A stretch of 64,000 bases of DNA from JADKIH01 sp031367345. Lineage in GTDB: Bacteria > Bacteroidota > Bacteroidia > AKYH767-A > 2013-40CM-41-45. Position numbers and translations under genes: made by a program. A model generated the notes under the pieces. The model saw nothing but the letters and a program-made list of their open reading frames with translations. It was not told the DNA's origin and searched no databases. Numbering within the stretch: position 1 is the stretch's first letter; each line of letters begins with the position of its first letter. Positions 27,688-36,317 of the stretch are shown here, in pieces. The stretch is from positions 1-64,000 of the forward strand of contig JANLPR010000137.1 in NCBI GenBank assembly GCA_031367345.1, read 5' to 3'.

Positions 27688-28653
27688 ATGACTGATTTAA
27701 ATCTCTGGCAATTTATACTATCCCAAGTAAAAAAGGGCACTCCTGTGGCTTTATTATGTGTGATGGAAAGCCATGGAAGCAGTCCGGGGCGACGTGGCTT
27801 TAAAATGGCTGTAGCCCATAAAAAAATTGTGGGCTCTATCGGAGGAGGTATGATGGAATATAAATTTGTTGAGTTAGCAAAAGAAATGCTCGTTTCTGAT
27901 CGTGAACCATTTTCTTTAAAAAAACAAATTCATTCTAAGTCGGCTAAAATCAATCAAAGTGGAATGATTTGCTCCGGCGAACAAACAATTTATTTATCCT
28001 TGATTAAGAATTCTGATATTGATTCTATTGAAGCAATGATTGCTTCACTTAATATGAATCAACATGGTACTTTACACATCGACCCTTCAGGAATTAGTTT
28101 TGGAATTATTCCCCCAAAAGATGATTACTATTTTGAAATGACGAATGATGAAATATGGAAGTATTCTGAAAGGATCGGATTCAAAAATAAATTACACATC
28201 ATTGGTGGTGGACATTGTTCTTTAGCACTTTCTGAATTGATGTCAAAAATGGATTTTAATATTTCTGTTTTTGATGATCGGCCGGGATTGAATACAATGG
28301 TTGATAACGGTTTTGTCCAAACAAAATTTGTTTTGAATAATTACAATGATCTCAGTAAGCTGATCAACTCAGGAAATGATGTGTATGTTGTAATTATGAC
28401 TCTTGGTTATAGGAGTGATAACATTGCGCTTCAAACATTAATTGATAAAGATTTTAAATATCTTGGAGTATTAGGAAGCAAAAGTAAAATGAAAGAATTG
28501 TTTGCTGATTGGAAAAAGGCAGGCATTCCGGAAAAAAAATTACAAAAAATTCATTCTCCTATAGGCATTGATATTCGTAGTCAAACACCAATGGAAATTG
28601 CCGTTAGTATAGCTGCGGAGATCATCAGAGAAAAAAATATTACGCTGCCGTAA
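27688..28653 (+). CDS. xdhC: Xanthine dehydrogenase maturation factor XdhC
   Basis: The 321-residue protein binds molybdenum cofactor, has it sulfurated, and delivers it to XdhB. The N-terminal domain holds MESHGSSPGRRGFKM and SIGGGMMEYKFVE (XdhC/CoxI domain). The C-terminal Rossmann domain has LHIIGGGHCSLALSEL and LGVLGSKSKMKEL. Its last 14 bases overlap the 3' end of the convergent transporter gene. It is separated from xdhAB by the urate operon. Confidence 0.93.
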   Translation: MTDLNLWQFILSQVKKGTPVALLCVMESHGSSPGRRGFKMAVAHKKIVGSIGGGMMEYKFVELAKEMLVSDREPFSLKKQIHSKSAKINQSGMICSGEQTIYLSLIKNSDIDSIEAMIASLNMNQHGTLHIDPSGISFGIIPPKDDYYFEMTNDEIWKYSERIGFKNKLHIIGGGHCSLALSELMSKMDFNISVFDDRPGLNTMVDNGFVQTKFVLNNYNDLSKLINSGNDVYVVIMTLGYRSDNIALQTLIDKDFKYLGVLGSKSKMKELFADWKKAGIPEKKLQKIHSPIGIDIRSQTPMEIAVSIAAEIIREKNITLP

Positions 28654-30091
28654 ATTGAATTTCTTTTCTTCCTTTACTCATGATCATGTAAAGCATAAAC
28701 GAAACAAAAAATCCTACGAACCAAGCATAATTATATAATCCGCTAATCCATTCCGGAACACTTTCTAATGAAATCATATGAATGGTTACCAAAAAACCAG
28801 GGATATTCGGAGCTATCCCTGCCAAAAGTGCTATTACTGCAATCCGATTGAATCCATTATTGAAAGTATATCGACCACCTTCTTGATAAAGTTCGTTTAC
28901 ATTCAATAATTGTCGTCGAATCATAAAGTAGTCTGCTATCATAATGCCACCAACTGGTCCAAGCAACGATGAATAAGCAATCAGCCAGGTGAAAATATAA
29001 CCGTTCGGATCTGCTATTAATTTCCATGGCAATATTAATATTCCTATTACTCCTGTAATATAACCGCCTGTCCTAAATGAAATTTTTGATGGTGCTAAAT
29101 GCGCGAAATCATTTGCAGGGCTAACAATATTCGCTGCTATGTTTGTTGCTAGCGTTGACAAGGCCACAGCGATCATTGCAAAACTTACAAGCCATTTACT
29201 ACTAAATTTACCTGCTAATATAAGTGGGTCCCAAATCATTTCTCCGTAAATAATTACTGTTGCTGAAGTAACAACAACTCCTATAAAAGAGAAAAGTGTC
29301 ATTGATGTAGGTAGTCCAATTGCCTGCCCCACAATTTGTGCTCGTTGACTTTTTGCATATCGTGTAAAGTCAGGGATATTCAATGAGAGCGTTGCCCAAT
29401 ACCCAACCATTCCTGTTAATCCCGGAATAAAATATTTCCAAAATTCTGCCGTGGTTTTGAACTTTGATGGTTGTGCTAAGATGGGGCCGAGGCCATGTCC
29501 TGCAGAGATTGCCCAGAATAATAATGCTAATGCAGCAATCGGTAAGAAGAATGCTTTAAAGACAAGTAATTTTTTAATGCTATCGACACCTAATTTAACA
29601 ACGTACATATTGATCAACCAAAAAAGAAAAAATGTAATTGCCGGCCCAGTCTCTAATCCAATTGATTCAGGAAATATTCTCGGTAAATCTGCCACTGATG
29701 GAAACCATACTCGCGCCATCTGATAAATAGCAAATCCTCCTATCCATGTTTGAATTCCAAACCATCCACAAGCTACTATCGCTCTCAACATTGCAGGTAT
29801 GTTTGCTCCTCTTGTTCCGAAACTGGCTCTGGCTAACACCGGAAATGGAATGCCATATTTTGCACCTGCATGTCCGTTCAAGATCATAGGAAATAAAACG
29901 ATCGTATTGCCTAGAAAGATAGTAAGTATGGCTTGCCACCAATTCATTCCGCCGCCAATCAATGAACTTGCAAGCATGTATGTCGGAATACACAACGACA
30001 TACTTATCCATAAGGCTGCATAGTTCCACGTATTCCATGATCTTTTTTCCTGAGGAATAGGAGCGAGGTCCTCGCTATAAAGGTCTGCCAT
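28640..30091 (-). CDS. NCS1-family nucleobase/allantoin/hydantoin transporter
   Basis: The 483-residue protein has about 12 membrane segments. NCS1 motifs are RSWNTWNYAALWISM near the N-terminus, GANIPAMLRAIVACGWFGIQTW (about 100) and SLNIPDFTRYAKSQ (about 235), plus GGIMIADYFMIRR near 390. The family imports nucleobases, allantoin or hydantoins with Na+ or H+. Location between xdhC and the transaminase suggests uptake of purines, allantoin or uracil; the substrate cannot be read from sequence. It is followed upstream by the transaminase gene with a 19-base gap, so they form one operon. Confidence 0.9.
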   Translation of the reverse strand: MADLYSEDLAPIPQEKRSWNTWNYAALWISMSLCIPTYMLASSLIGGGMNWWQAILTIFLGNTIVLFPMILNGHAGAKYGIPFPVLARASFGTRGANIPAMLRAIVACGWFGIQTWIGGFAIYQMARVWFPSVADLPRIFPESIGLETGPAITFFLFWLINMYVVKLGVDSIKKLLVFKAFFLPIAALALLFWAISAGHGLGPILAQPSKFKTTAEFWKYFIPGLTGMVGYWATLSLNIPDFTRYAKSQRAQIVGQAIGLPTSMTLFSFIGVVVTSATVIIYGEMIWDPLILAGKFSSKWLVSFAMIAVALSTLATNIAANIVSPANDFAHLAPSKISFRTGGYITGVIGILILPWKLIADPNGYIFTWLIAYSSLLGPVGGIMIADYFMIRRQLLNVNELYQEGGRYTFNNGFNRIAVIALLAGIAPNIPGFLVTIHMISLESVPEWISGLYNYAWFVGFFVSFMLYMIMSKGRKEIQFTAA

Positions 30092-30110
30092 AAAAATAAT
30101 TTATTTTATA

Positions 30111-31466
30111 TCAGCTGCAATATTCATCAGCAATTGAAATAGCCTTTGAAATAATATCTAAGCCTTCATCCATTTCATCCAGATTAATGCAAAGCGGTGG
30201 TGCAGTAAAAATATAATTCCAACGAACAAATGTAAATAAGCCAAGCTCCAATAATTTTGCATTCACCTTATTCATAATTTCCATTTCGTTCGGCGTTGCA
30301 TTCCATGGTGCCATTGGTTCTTTCGTTTTTCTGTTCTTCACCAATTCAATACAGCCTAAAAGACCCGTGTTTCTGTAGTCGCCAATACTTTGATGCTTCG
30401 ACATCATTGCTGCAATTCTCTTTTCCATATAAGAGCCCATGTTGGCAGCATTCTCAATCAGCTTTTCATCTTCATAAATTTTCAGTACCTCTACTGCCGC
30501 CGCACATGCAACTGCGTGACCTGAATATGTAAGTCCAAGTGGAAGTGCTTTATCATTGAATGCATTTATTAATTCTTCTTTAATGATCATTCCACCAAGT
30601 GGAATATATCCACATGTAAGTCCTTTTGCAAAACACATGATGTCAGGAACTACGTTGTGATGATCTACGCCGAACCATTTTCCTGTTCTACCAAAACCAC
30701 TCATCACTTCATCGCAAATTAAAATAATACCATAACGGTCGGCTATCTCGCGAACTTTTTTCCAATATCCCGGTGGATATTTAATACATCCACTTGATCC
30801 ACTTTCACCTTCCATTAAGATAGCGGCAACATTATTTGGTCCTTCAAACTTTATTATTCTTTCCATATGCGCAGCTGCATTTTCTGCACACTCTTCCGGT
30901 GTTGCACTATTCCAAGGATCACGATAAAAAAATGGGTTCTCAACGTGAATAAAGTTAGGTGCTGCTTGTGCATCATGCGGATTCCCTCTTGGATCTCCAC
31001 TGGCCGACATAGCTCCATACGATGCTCCATGATAACCTTGGTAAAGTGTAATTATTTTATGACGTCCGGTATGTAGTCGGGCAAATTTAATTGCGTTTTC
31101 AATAGCTTCGGCACCGGCATTGGTAAAGAAAGTTTTCTTTAATGAGCCGGGTGTAATTTCAGCTAATTTTTTTCCTAATTCTCCTCTTGCTTTAGTAATC
31201 ATTCCAGGATGAACAAAAGAAACTTCATCCATCTGACGCATCACCGCATCTTTCACTCTTGGATGACCATGACCAATGTTCATATTCATCAATTGTGAAG
31301 AGAAATCGATATAACGTTTTCCGCTGCGGTCGTGAAGATAAACACCTTTGGCTTCGCTGATGTTTAACGGATTTAATCCCGATTGCTTTGACCAAGAAAA
31401 AATAGTATACTCTAAATTATTTTGTAAAATTATTTCGCGTTCACTCAATGCTGTTTTTAATTCCAT
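30111..31466 (-). CDS. Class III aminotransferase, probable beta-alanine transaminase
   Basis: This PLP enzyme of about 451 residues has TNAGAEAIENAIKFAR and YQGYHGASYGAMSASG, the cofactor aspartate region LICDEVMSGFGRTG, and the Schiff-base Lys in CFAKGLTCGYIPLGG. Its operon mates and the malonate-semialdehyde dehydrogenase next door suggest it transaminates beta-alanine to malonate semialdehyde, the fifth step of uracil degradation; other omega-amino acids are possible. The longest frame starts at a GTG (31493) followed by a Lys-rich stretch; ATG 31466 is preferred. Confidence 0.86.
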   Translation of the reverse strand: MELKTALSEREIILQNNLEYTIFSWSKQSGLNPLNISEAKGVYLHDRSGKRYIDFSSQLMNMNIGHGHPRVKDAVMRQMDEVSFVHPGMITKARGELGKKLAEITPGSLKKTFFTNAGAEAIENAIKFARLHTGRHKIITLYQGYHGASYGAMSASGDPRGNPHDAQAAPNFIHVENPFFYRDPWNSATPEECAENAAAHMERIIKFEGPNNVAAILMEGESGSSGCIKYPPGYWKKVREIADRYGIILICDEVMSGFGRTGKWFGVDHHNVVPDIMCFAKGLTCGYIPLGGMIIKEELINAFNDKALPLGLTYSGHAVACAAAVEVLKIYEDEKLIENAANMGSYMEKRIAAMMSKHQSIGDYRNTGLLGCIELVKNRKTKEPMAPWNATPNEMEIMNKVNAKLLELGLFTFVRWNYIFTAPPLCINLDEMDEGLDIISKAISIADEYCS

Positions 31467-31502
31467 AGTGATATCTTTTTTTTTATTGTTCACTTTTTAA
31501 GT

Positions 31503-31562
31503 CAGTAGTAAGTGGTGAGTAGTAATTGGTGAGTGGTAATTGGTGAGTAGTAATTAGTAATT
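31503..31562. repeat. 14-bp direct repeats
   Basis: GGTGAGTAGTAATT occurs at 31514-31527, 31528-31541 (one change) and 31542-31555, followed by a half unit. All are multiples of seven bases, like the next two arrays. Confidence 0.85.
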
Positions 31563-31570
31563 TGAAAAAA

Positions 31571-31597
31571 TTGACCTCAACCTTTGACCTTTGACCC
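31571..31597. repeat. TTGACCT heptamer repeat
   Basis: TTGACCT-type units at 31571, 31584 and 31591 make a short, imperfect heptamer run between the other two arrays. Confidence 0.6.
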
Positions 31598-31610
31598 TTC
31601 TTTTTTATCA

Positions 31611-31680
31611 CTTCTTACTTCTTACTTCTTACTTCTTACTTCTTACTTCTTACTTCTTACTTCTTACTTCTTACTTCTTA
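31611..31680. repeat. Ten perfect copies of the heptamer CTTCTTA
   Basis: The 7-bp unit CTTCTTA is repeated ten times without change, ending eight bases from the mmsA stop. In the minus-strand transcript it reads as a purine-rich TAAGAAG run between the dehydrogenase and transaminase genes. Plus-strand reading frames through it are artefacts. Confidence 0.95.
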
Positions 31681-31688
31681 CTTCCTCA

Positions 31689-33158
31689 TCAGCTCATCCA
31701 ATTCGTCTTCGCTTCAGGATTCCATTTGATTGATGTCTTTTTTAAGTTTGTCCAAAATTCAATTGACGAATCTCCTGTAATATCTCCAACTCCAAATTTA
31801 GAATCGTTCCACCCTCCAAAAGAAAATGGTTCTCTCGGTACTGGTACTCCTATATTTATTCCAATCATTCCGGCACTTGCTTTTTCCATTACCTGACGAG
31901 CAATTCCACCACTTTGTGTAAATACGCTTGCTGCGTTTCCGTACGAAGAACTGTTCTCGATCTCTAACGCTTCTTCAATTGTCTTTGCTCTGACAATCGC
32001 AATAACAGGTCCGAAAACTTCTTCTTTACTAATCGCCATATCTCGTGTTACATAGTCGATCACCGTTGGCCCTACGTAAAATCCGTTATCTTTTCCGTCT
32101 ACTTTTGTATTTCTTCCATCTACAAGAACTTTCGCTCCTGCTTTCTCAGCTTCATCAATATAGCGCTCAATTCTTTCTTTTGATTCTTTCGAAATCACAG
32201 CCCCTAAATTTTTTCCAGGAATTATTTTTCGTGCTTCATCACAAATCTTGCTTATTATTAAATCTATATTTCCAACTCCAACCATTGTTGATGCTGCCAT
32301 ACATCGCTGTCCTGCACAACCACTCATCGACGCAGTTACATTCGAAGCGGTCATATCAGGATGTGCATCCGGCATCACTATCAAATGGTTCTTTGCTCCT
32401 CCAAGTGATAAGCATCGTTTTAAATTCGATGTGGAACGGATATAGACCAACTTAGCTATCTTAGTTGATCCTACAAACGATACTGCCGAAATTCCCGGAT
32501 GATCACAAATGGCTTCAACTATTTCTTTATCGCCATGCACTATATTTAAAACTCCATCCGGTAGTCCGGCTTCTTTTAGCATCTCTGCTATGCGAATGGA
32601 CGACAAAGGAACTTTTTCGGAAGGCTTTAAGATCATACAATTTCCCAACACTAACGCATTGGGAATTGTCCAATGTGGTACCATGTGCGGGAAGTTGAAT
32701 GGTGCAATGGATGCAACGACTCCTAATGGTTTATGGTCTAATCGACATTCTACGCCGCGACTTACTTCTAATATTTTCCCCGCTACTAATTGAGGCATAC
32801 TGCATGCATACTCCGTTAATTCAATACTCTTTTCTACTTCTGCTATCGCTTCATCTAGTGTCTTTCCATTTTCTCTTTGAACTAATGCTCCTAACTCGCG
32901 AAGGTTTTTTTCCATTATCGTTTTATAACGAAAAAATATTTGAACTCGTTCCTTGATTGGGGTATTCGACCACGATTGAAATGCTTTTTGTGCAGCTTCT
33001 ACTGCATCATTCAATTCTGCCTTTGTCGAAAGTGGAACCGCTCCGATTTTAACTCCGTCTAATGGTGAAATTACATCCATTGAATTCTTTGTCCCATTCG
33101 TAAATTTACCACCGATATAATTTTTTACTTCTGGAGTAGCTATTGTTGTAGTTGTCAT
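31689..33158 (-). CDS. mmsA: CoA-acylating (methyl)malonate-semialdehyde dehydrogenase
   Basis: The 489-residue aldehyde dehydrogenase has the cofactor motif APFNFPHMVPHW (about 150) and catalytic Cys in CAGQRCMAAS (about 285). It has FSFGGWNDSKFG near the end, all typical of the MMSDH subgroup that makes acetyl-CoA from malonate semialdehyde or propionyl-CoA from methylmalonate semialdehyde. With the transaminase downstream it would finish uracil degradation (acetyl-CoA) and thymine degradation (propionyl-CoA). A role in valine catabolism cannot be excluded, but the genes next to it argue for pyrimidine use. Confidence 0.93.
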   Translation of the reverse strand: MTTTTIATPEVKNYIGGKFTNGTKNSMDVISPLDGVKIGAVPLSTKAELNDAVEAAQKAFQSWSNTPIKERVQIFFRYKTIMEKNLRELGALVQRENGKTLDEAIAEVEKSIELTEYACSMPQLVAGKILEVSRGVECRLDHKPLGVVASIAPFNFPHMVPHWTIPNALVLGNCMILKPSEKVPLSSIRIAEMLKEAGLPDGVLNIVHGDKEIVEAICDHPGISAVSFVGSTKIAKLVYIRSTSNLKRCLSLGGAKNHLIVMPDAHPDMTASNVTASMSGCAGQRCMAASTMVGVGNIDLIISKICDEARKIIPGKNLGAVISKESKERIERYIDEAEKAGAKVLVDGRNTKVDGKDNGFYVGPTVIDYVTRDMAISKEEVFGPVIAIVRAKTIEEALEIENSSSYGNAASVFTQSGGIARQVMEKASAGMIGINIGVPVPREPFSFGGWNDSKFGVGDITGDSSIEFWTNLKKTSIKWNPEAKTNWMS

Positions 33159-33399
33159 ATTTAGTTTTTTTATGCTGTGCTTGCCTGCTCAACATTCCTT
33201 GTTTCTAAGCAGCTTTCAACCTTCAAATATACTTTTCCTTTATGAAAAAAACTAATATTCGATTCTCGCTTTTCATTTAAACTAAATTGATCAGAAAACC
33301 CTAAATTTAGCTCTAGGGAACATTTTTTCTAGCATCGATTTATGTAAAGGATTTATTGTAAAGTTGTCAATCAAACGGTTAAAATAGTATTTTTACTTT

Positions 33400-34995
33400 A
33401 TGAAAAAATATTTACTCTTATCCTTCTCTCTACTATTTCAACTTGTATATAGTCAGAATCAATTTCAACATATCTATGGTGGAGTAAATCATGAACGCGG
33501 TCAGACGTTACTCGAAACGTTTAATAACCGATACCTTTTCAATGGCGCAACAACTTCTTATGGGCAAGGGTCTGCTGACGCCATTATGATCAAAACAGAT
33601 AACGCTGCTCAAATTCTTTGGGCCAAAGTGTATGGTCTATCTGATTTTGATAATTCAGAATTTGCTATTGAATCTCCCGATGGTGGATATGTTGGTGTTG
33701 GACGAAGCACTACCGCAATTGGTAGTGGTTTTACTGATGCTTGGATTTTTAAAACTGATTCTAACGGTGTACTGCAATGGTCTAAAGCCTATGGTAACAA
33801 CGGTACTAATGATGGTTTTGTACAAGCAATTAATTCTATTGGTGGTTTTACCTTTGTTGGTAATACTCGCTCAATTGGCGCAGGTTCTGATGATGTTTTT
33901 CTTGTTCACACCGATTTAAATGGTGATACAATTTTCACCCGCTCTTATGGTACTCCTGAATTGGAAATAGGGATAGGTGTCATTCAAACTGCTAATGGTG
34001 ATTATGTAATTTGTGGTCGACAAGTTGTTTTTACCAATGGTATTCCTGAGTCTGATGGTGTTATCCTCCGTACAGATATTAATGGCAATCTCCTTTGGTC
34101 AAAACTCTATGGCGATTCTCTTTGGGAAGAATTTCAATCTATTCGTGAAATGCCAAATGGCGATTTAGTGATTGCAGGATCTACGGTTTCTTTTGGTGCG
34201 GGTGATTACGATATTCTTGTAGTTCGTACTGATCCCAATGGTCAACTTATTTCTGATTACGCTTATGGTGGTCCTAAAACCGATGCCGCTTATAATCTTA
34301 TCGTAAATCCTGACCTATCGATGGTACTTAGTGGATACACTGAAGGTTTAGGTTATGGCCATCGTACAAATGGTGATGATAGTACCAATGTATTTCTGTT
34401 AAAAGTGCAAGAGGATGGTACATTAGATTGGATGATGACTTATGGTGACGGACTATTAGATGAAGCTTACCGATCTGCAAAAACTTCTGATGGTGGGTAT
34501 ATGATCAGTGGGTATACGACTGATTATACTCCTCAAGATAGTACTCAAATGCTTTTTGTGAAAACCGATGCCAATGGACTAAGCGGTTGCCATGAACAAC
34601 CTGTTACGCCAATCTTTAATTCGGTTCTTATGCACGATACATTGGCAGGTTTTCTTCAATCTTCCGTTGTAAATGTTTCAAATGCAAACTCGATTGAGTT
34701 GACTATAAATCCTATTAACAATGATGCTTGTTTATTTGCGTCCATCAATGATAGCCAGCAATTAGATAACATTTCTGTTTTTCCAAACCCCTTTACAAAT
34801 CAATTAGTAGTTGATTTTAAGGCCAACAAAGTATCATCTTTATGCTTGTCTGATATTCAAGGTCGAATTGTAATTTGTAAAAATGTTTCAAACCAAAAGG
34901 AATTTACTTTCGATACTTCTTCATTGGAAAGTGGAATCTACTTTTTGAAAATAAGCTCCTCGAGTCAGCAAGAAATTTTTAAAGTTGTTAAATAA
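33400..34995 (+). CDS. Secreted beta-propeller-like repeat protein with T9SS sorting domain
   Basis: The 531-residue protein has a signal peptide (ending near VYSQ) and six or seven repeats of about 50-60 residues. Each has a GGY.. or GDYV strand, a D.lvvrTD.nG turn and a W.K.YG strand, as seen in lipoprotein-like beta-propellers of Bacteroidota. The C-terminus (VFPNPFTNQLVVDF, then SGIYFLKI) is a T9SS type A sorting domain. No catalytic residues are recognisable. It is a single-gene unit ended by a strong terminator. Confidence 0.8.
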   Translation: MKKYLLLSFSLLFQLVYSQNQFQHIYGGVNHERGQTLLETFNNRYLFNGATTSYGQGSADAIMIKTDNAAQILWAKVYGLSDFDNSEFAIESPDGGYVGVGRSTTAIGSGFTDAWIFKTDSNGVLQWSKAYGNNGTNDGFVQAINSIGGFTFVGNTRSIGAGSDDVFLVHTDLNGDTIFTRSYGTPELEIGIGVIQTANGDYVICGRQVVFTNGIPESDGVILRTDINGNLLWSKLYGDSLWEEFQSIREMPNGDLVIAGSTVSFGAGDYDILVVRTDPNGQLISDYAYGGPKTDAAYNLIVNPDLSMVLSGYTEGLGYGHRTNGDDSTNVFLLKVQEDGTLDWMMTYGDGLLDEAYRSAKTSDGGYMISGYTTDYTPQDSTQMLFVKTDANGLSGCHEQPVTPIFNSVLMHDTLAGFLQSSVVNVSNANSIELTINPINNDACLFASINDSQQLDNISVFPNPFTNQLVVDFKANKVSSLCLSDIQGRIVICKNVSNQKEFTFDTSSLESGIYFLKISSSSQQEIFKVVK

Positions 34996-35017
34996 TATTT
35001 TTCACTCTTGGAAATAT

Positions 35018-35048
35018 AAAAAAGTCCCTACTTGATAGGGACTTTTTT
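35018..35048. terminator. Bidirectional intrinsic terminator
   Basis: AAGTCCCTA (35022-35030) pairs with TAGGGACTT (35036-35044) over a 5-base loop, with A and T tracts on the two sides. It lies between convergent genes. Confidence 0.92.
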
Positions 35049-35051
35049 ATT

Positions 35052-36224
35052 TTAATTGATAGGAATTAATTTACTCTTTCCCTCATATCTTAAAATGTAA
35101 ATTCCGGATGATAAATCATTCAACGGAATTTCTACAACATCTTTTTCATTCAAAATTTCTTTTATTAATTTCCCTGAGAGATCATAAATAAGAATAGGGG
35201 AGTTGCCTCTTAAATGTTTTATTAGTGTGTTGTCAAAAACATAAACCTCTCCATTAAGAAGTGTCTCTTCATCAACTGTCGTAATAGTGTTTTTAGCTAA
35301 CCATATCGTTGCATTCATAAGTAATTTCCTGTGATTGCCATTGGCATCTGCTATATAGCCATCATATAAATTATCGTTCGGATCACCGGTACCATCATCA
35401 GGAGGAGAACTGTCGCCCAATGCTGCAATCTTTCCATTTCCATAATGTGCATAGGCAAACATCACTTTAGCGTTGTTATTGCTCATGCCATTACGAAATA
35501 CAACTCCTCTTACTGTTGGATTTGTAGTATTGTTTATTGTTAAATCGGTTCCATCAGACCACAAAACTTGTGTAACGGTTCCATATTGCCCTGTTGAAAT
35601 ACTATCTGCTCCAGAACTAACGATACTTGTCGAATTTTCACTAAATGAATTTAGATTAAATGCTATCCCAACAGTTGTACTGGTTAATAGGTCGTTCCAA
35701 ATTATTGGCGAATCGGCCCCTGAATTATTTCTATCGGAAAGCGTATGATCTGAGATCATGAACAAACTTCCTCCATTCTGAACATAGTTTAAGATCGCCG
35801 TTTTTTCAGTTGTAGTAAAAAGTAAATTAGGCTCATCTACAATGAACACTGAATAGTTGCTTAAGTCTTGCGGATTTGTTGTTGATCCATAAGTAATCGG
35901 AGCTGTATATGGAAGAGATTCTACGGTATACCCTTGCTTCACACAGTCTATTCCCCAATAAGATAATGCACCTGTCCAATATGTTTCAGGGGTACTTGAT
36001 GTGATTCCACTTTGTGCTGGTGTAGGAAACCTCTGTCCATTCGATTCTGTACCCGATAACTGAGCAAATGGTCCCCAGTACATGTTATGAACGTCGGCAT
36101 CTACAACCCAATCTGCATTTCCTGCAGTTTCAGCCTTGCCGCAATCAAATAGAATTTTTGTTTGTGCACTACCATTCAAAGCACAAAATAAAAGTAGTAA
36201 TACTATGCAGTTTTTCGATTTCAT
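35052..36224 (-). CDS. Secreted hypothetical protein with T9SS sorting domain
   Basis: The protein of 390 residues has a signal peptide (MKSKNCIVLLLLFCALNGSAQ region) and a body that includes VFIVDEPNLLF and NYVQNGGSLFMISDH, as in glutamine-amidotransferase-like or ThuA-like folds. It ends in a sorting domain (GEVYVFDNTL, then SGIYILRYEG). The fold suggestion is weak and no active site is evident. The open frame runs to 36302, but ATG 36224 is correct: the extra 26 codons would cover a terminator and a promoter-like box, and this start begins exactly with the signal peptide. Confidence 0.75.
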   Translation of the reverse strand: MKSKNCIVLLLLFCALNGSAQTKILFDCGKAETAGNADWVVDADVHNMYWGPFAQLSGTESNGQRFPTPAQSGITSSTPETYWTGALSYWGIDCVKQGYTVESLPYTAPITYGSTTNPQDLSNYSVFIVDEPNLLFTTTEKTAILNYVQNGGSLFMISDHTLSDRNNSGADSPIIWNDLLTSTTVGIAFNLNSFSENSTSIVSSGADSISTGQYGTVTQVLWSDGTDLTINNTTNPTVRGVVFRNGMSNNNAKVMFAYAHYGNGKIAALGDSSPPDDGTGDPNDNLYDGYIADANGNHRKLLMNATIWLAKNTITTVDEETLLNGEVYVFDNTLIKHLRGNSPILIYDLSGKLIKEILNEKDVVEIPLNDLSSGIYILRYEGKSKLIPIN

Positions 36225-36242
36225 TCCAGGAAATTTGGATGA

Positions 36243-36250
36243 CAAAAGTA
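36243..36250 (-). promoter_or_regulatory. Candidate -7 element
   Basis: On the minus strand the bases read TACTTTTG (TAnnTTTG form) between the upstream terminator and ATG 36224. It leaves a very short leader. Confidence 0.4.
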
Positions 36251-36265
36251 TCACTATTTTCCAAC

Positions 36266-36299
36266 AAAAAAAGGGTAAAGACCATTGGCCTTTACCCTT
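36266..36299 (-). terminator. Intrinsic terminator of the 36318 gene
   Basis: AAGGGTAAAG (36271-36280) pairs with CTTTACCCTT (36290-36299); on the minus strand the stem is followed by a run of seven Ts. Confidence 0.88.
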
Positions 36300-36317
36300 C
36301 ATGAGGTAATCATATTA

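Noticed and set aside
31503..31680. CRISPR array or attachment site
   Set aside because: Units are 7 or 14 bases without unique spacers, and no integrase or cas gene is near.
31591..31896. Plus-strand 101-codon open frame through the heptamer repeat
   Set aside because: It is low-complexity (LLTSYFLL) because of the repeats and then runs antisense to mmsA.
32045..32455. Plus-strand 136-codon open frame
   Set aside because: It is antisense to mmsA and composed mostly of Leu, Ser and Phe.
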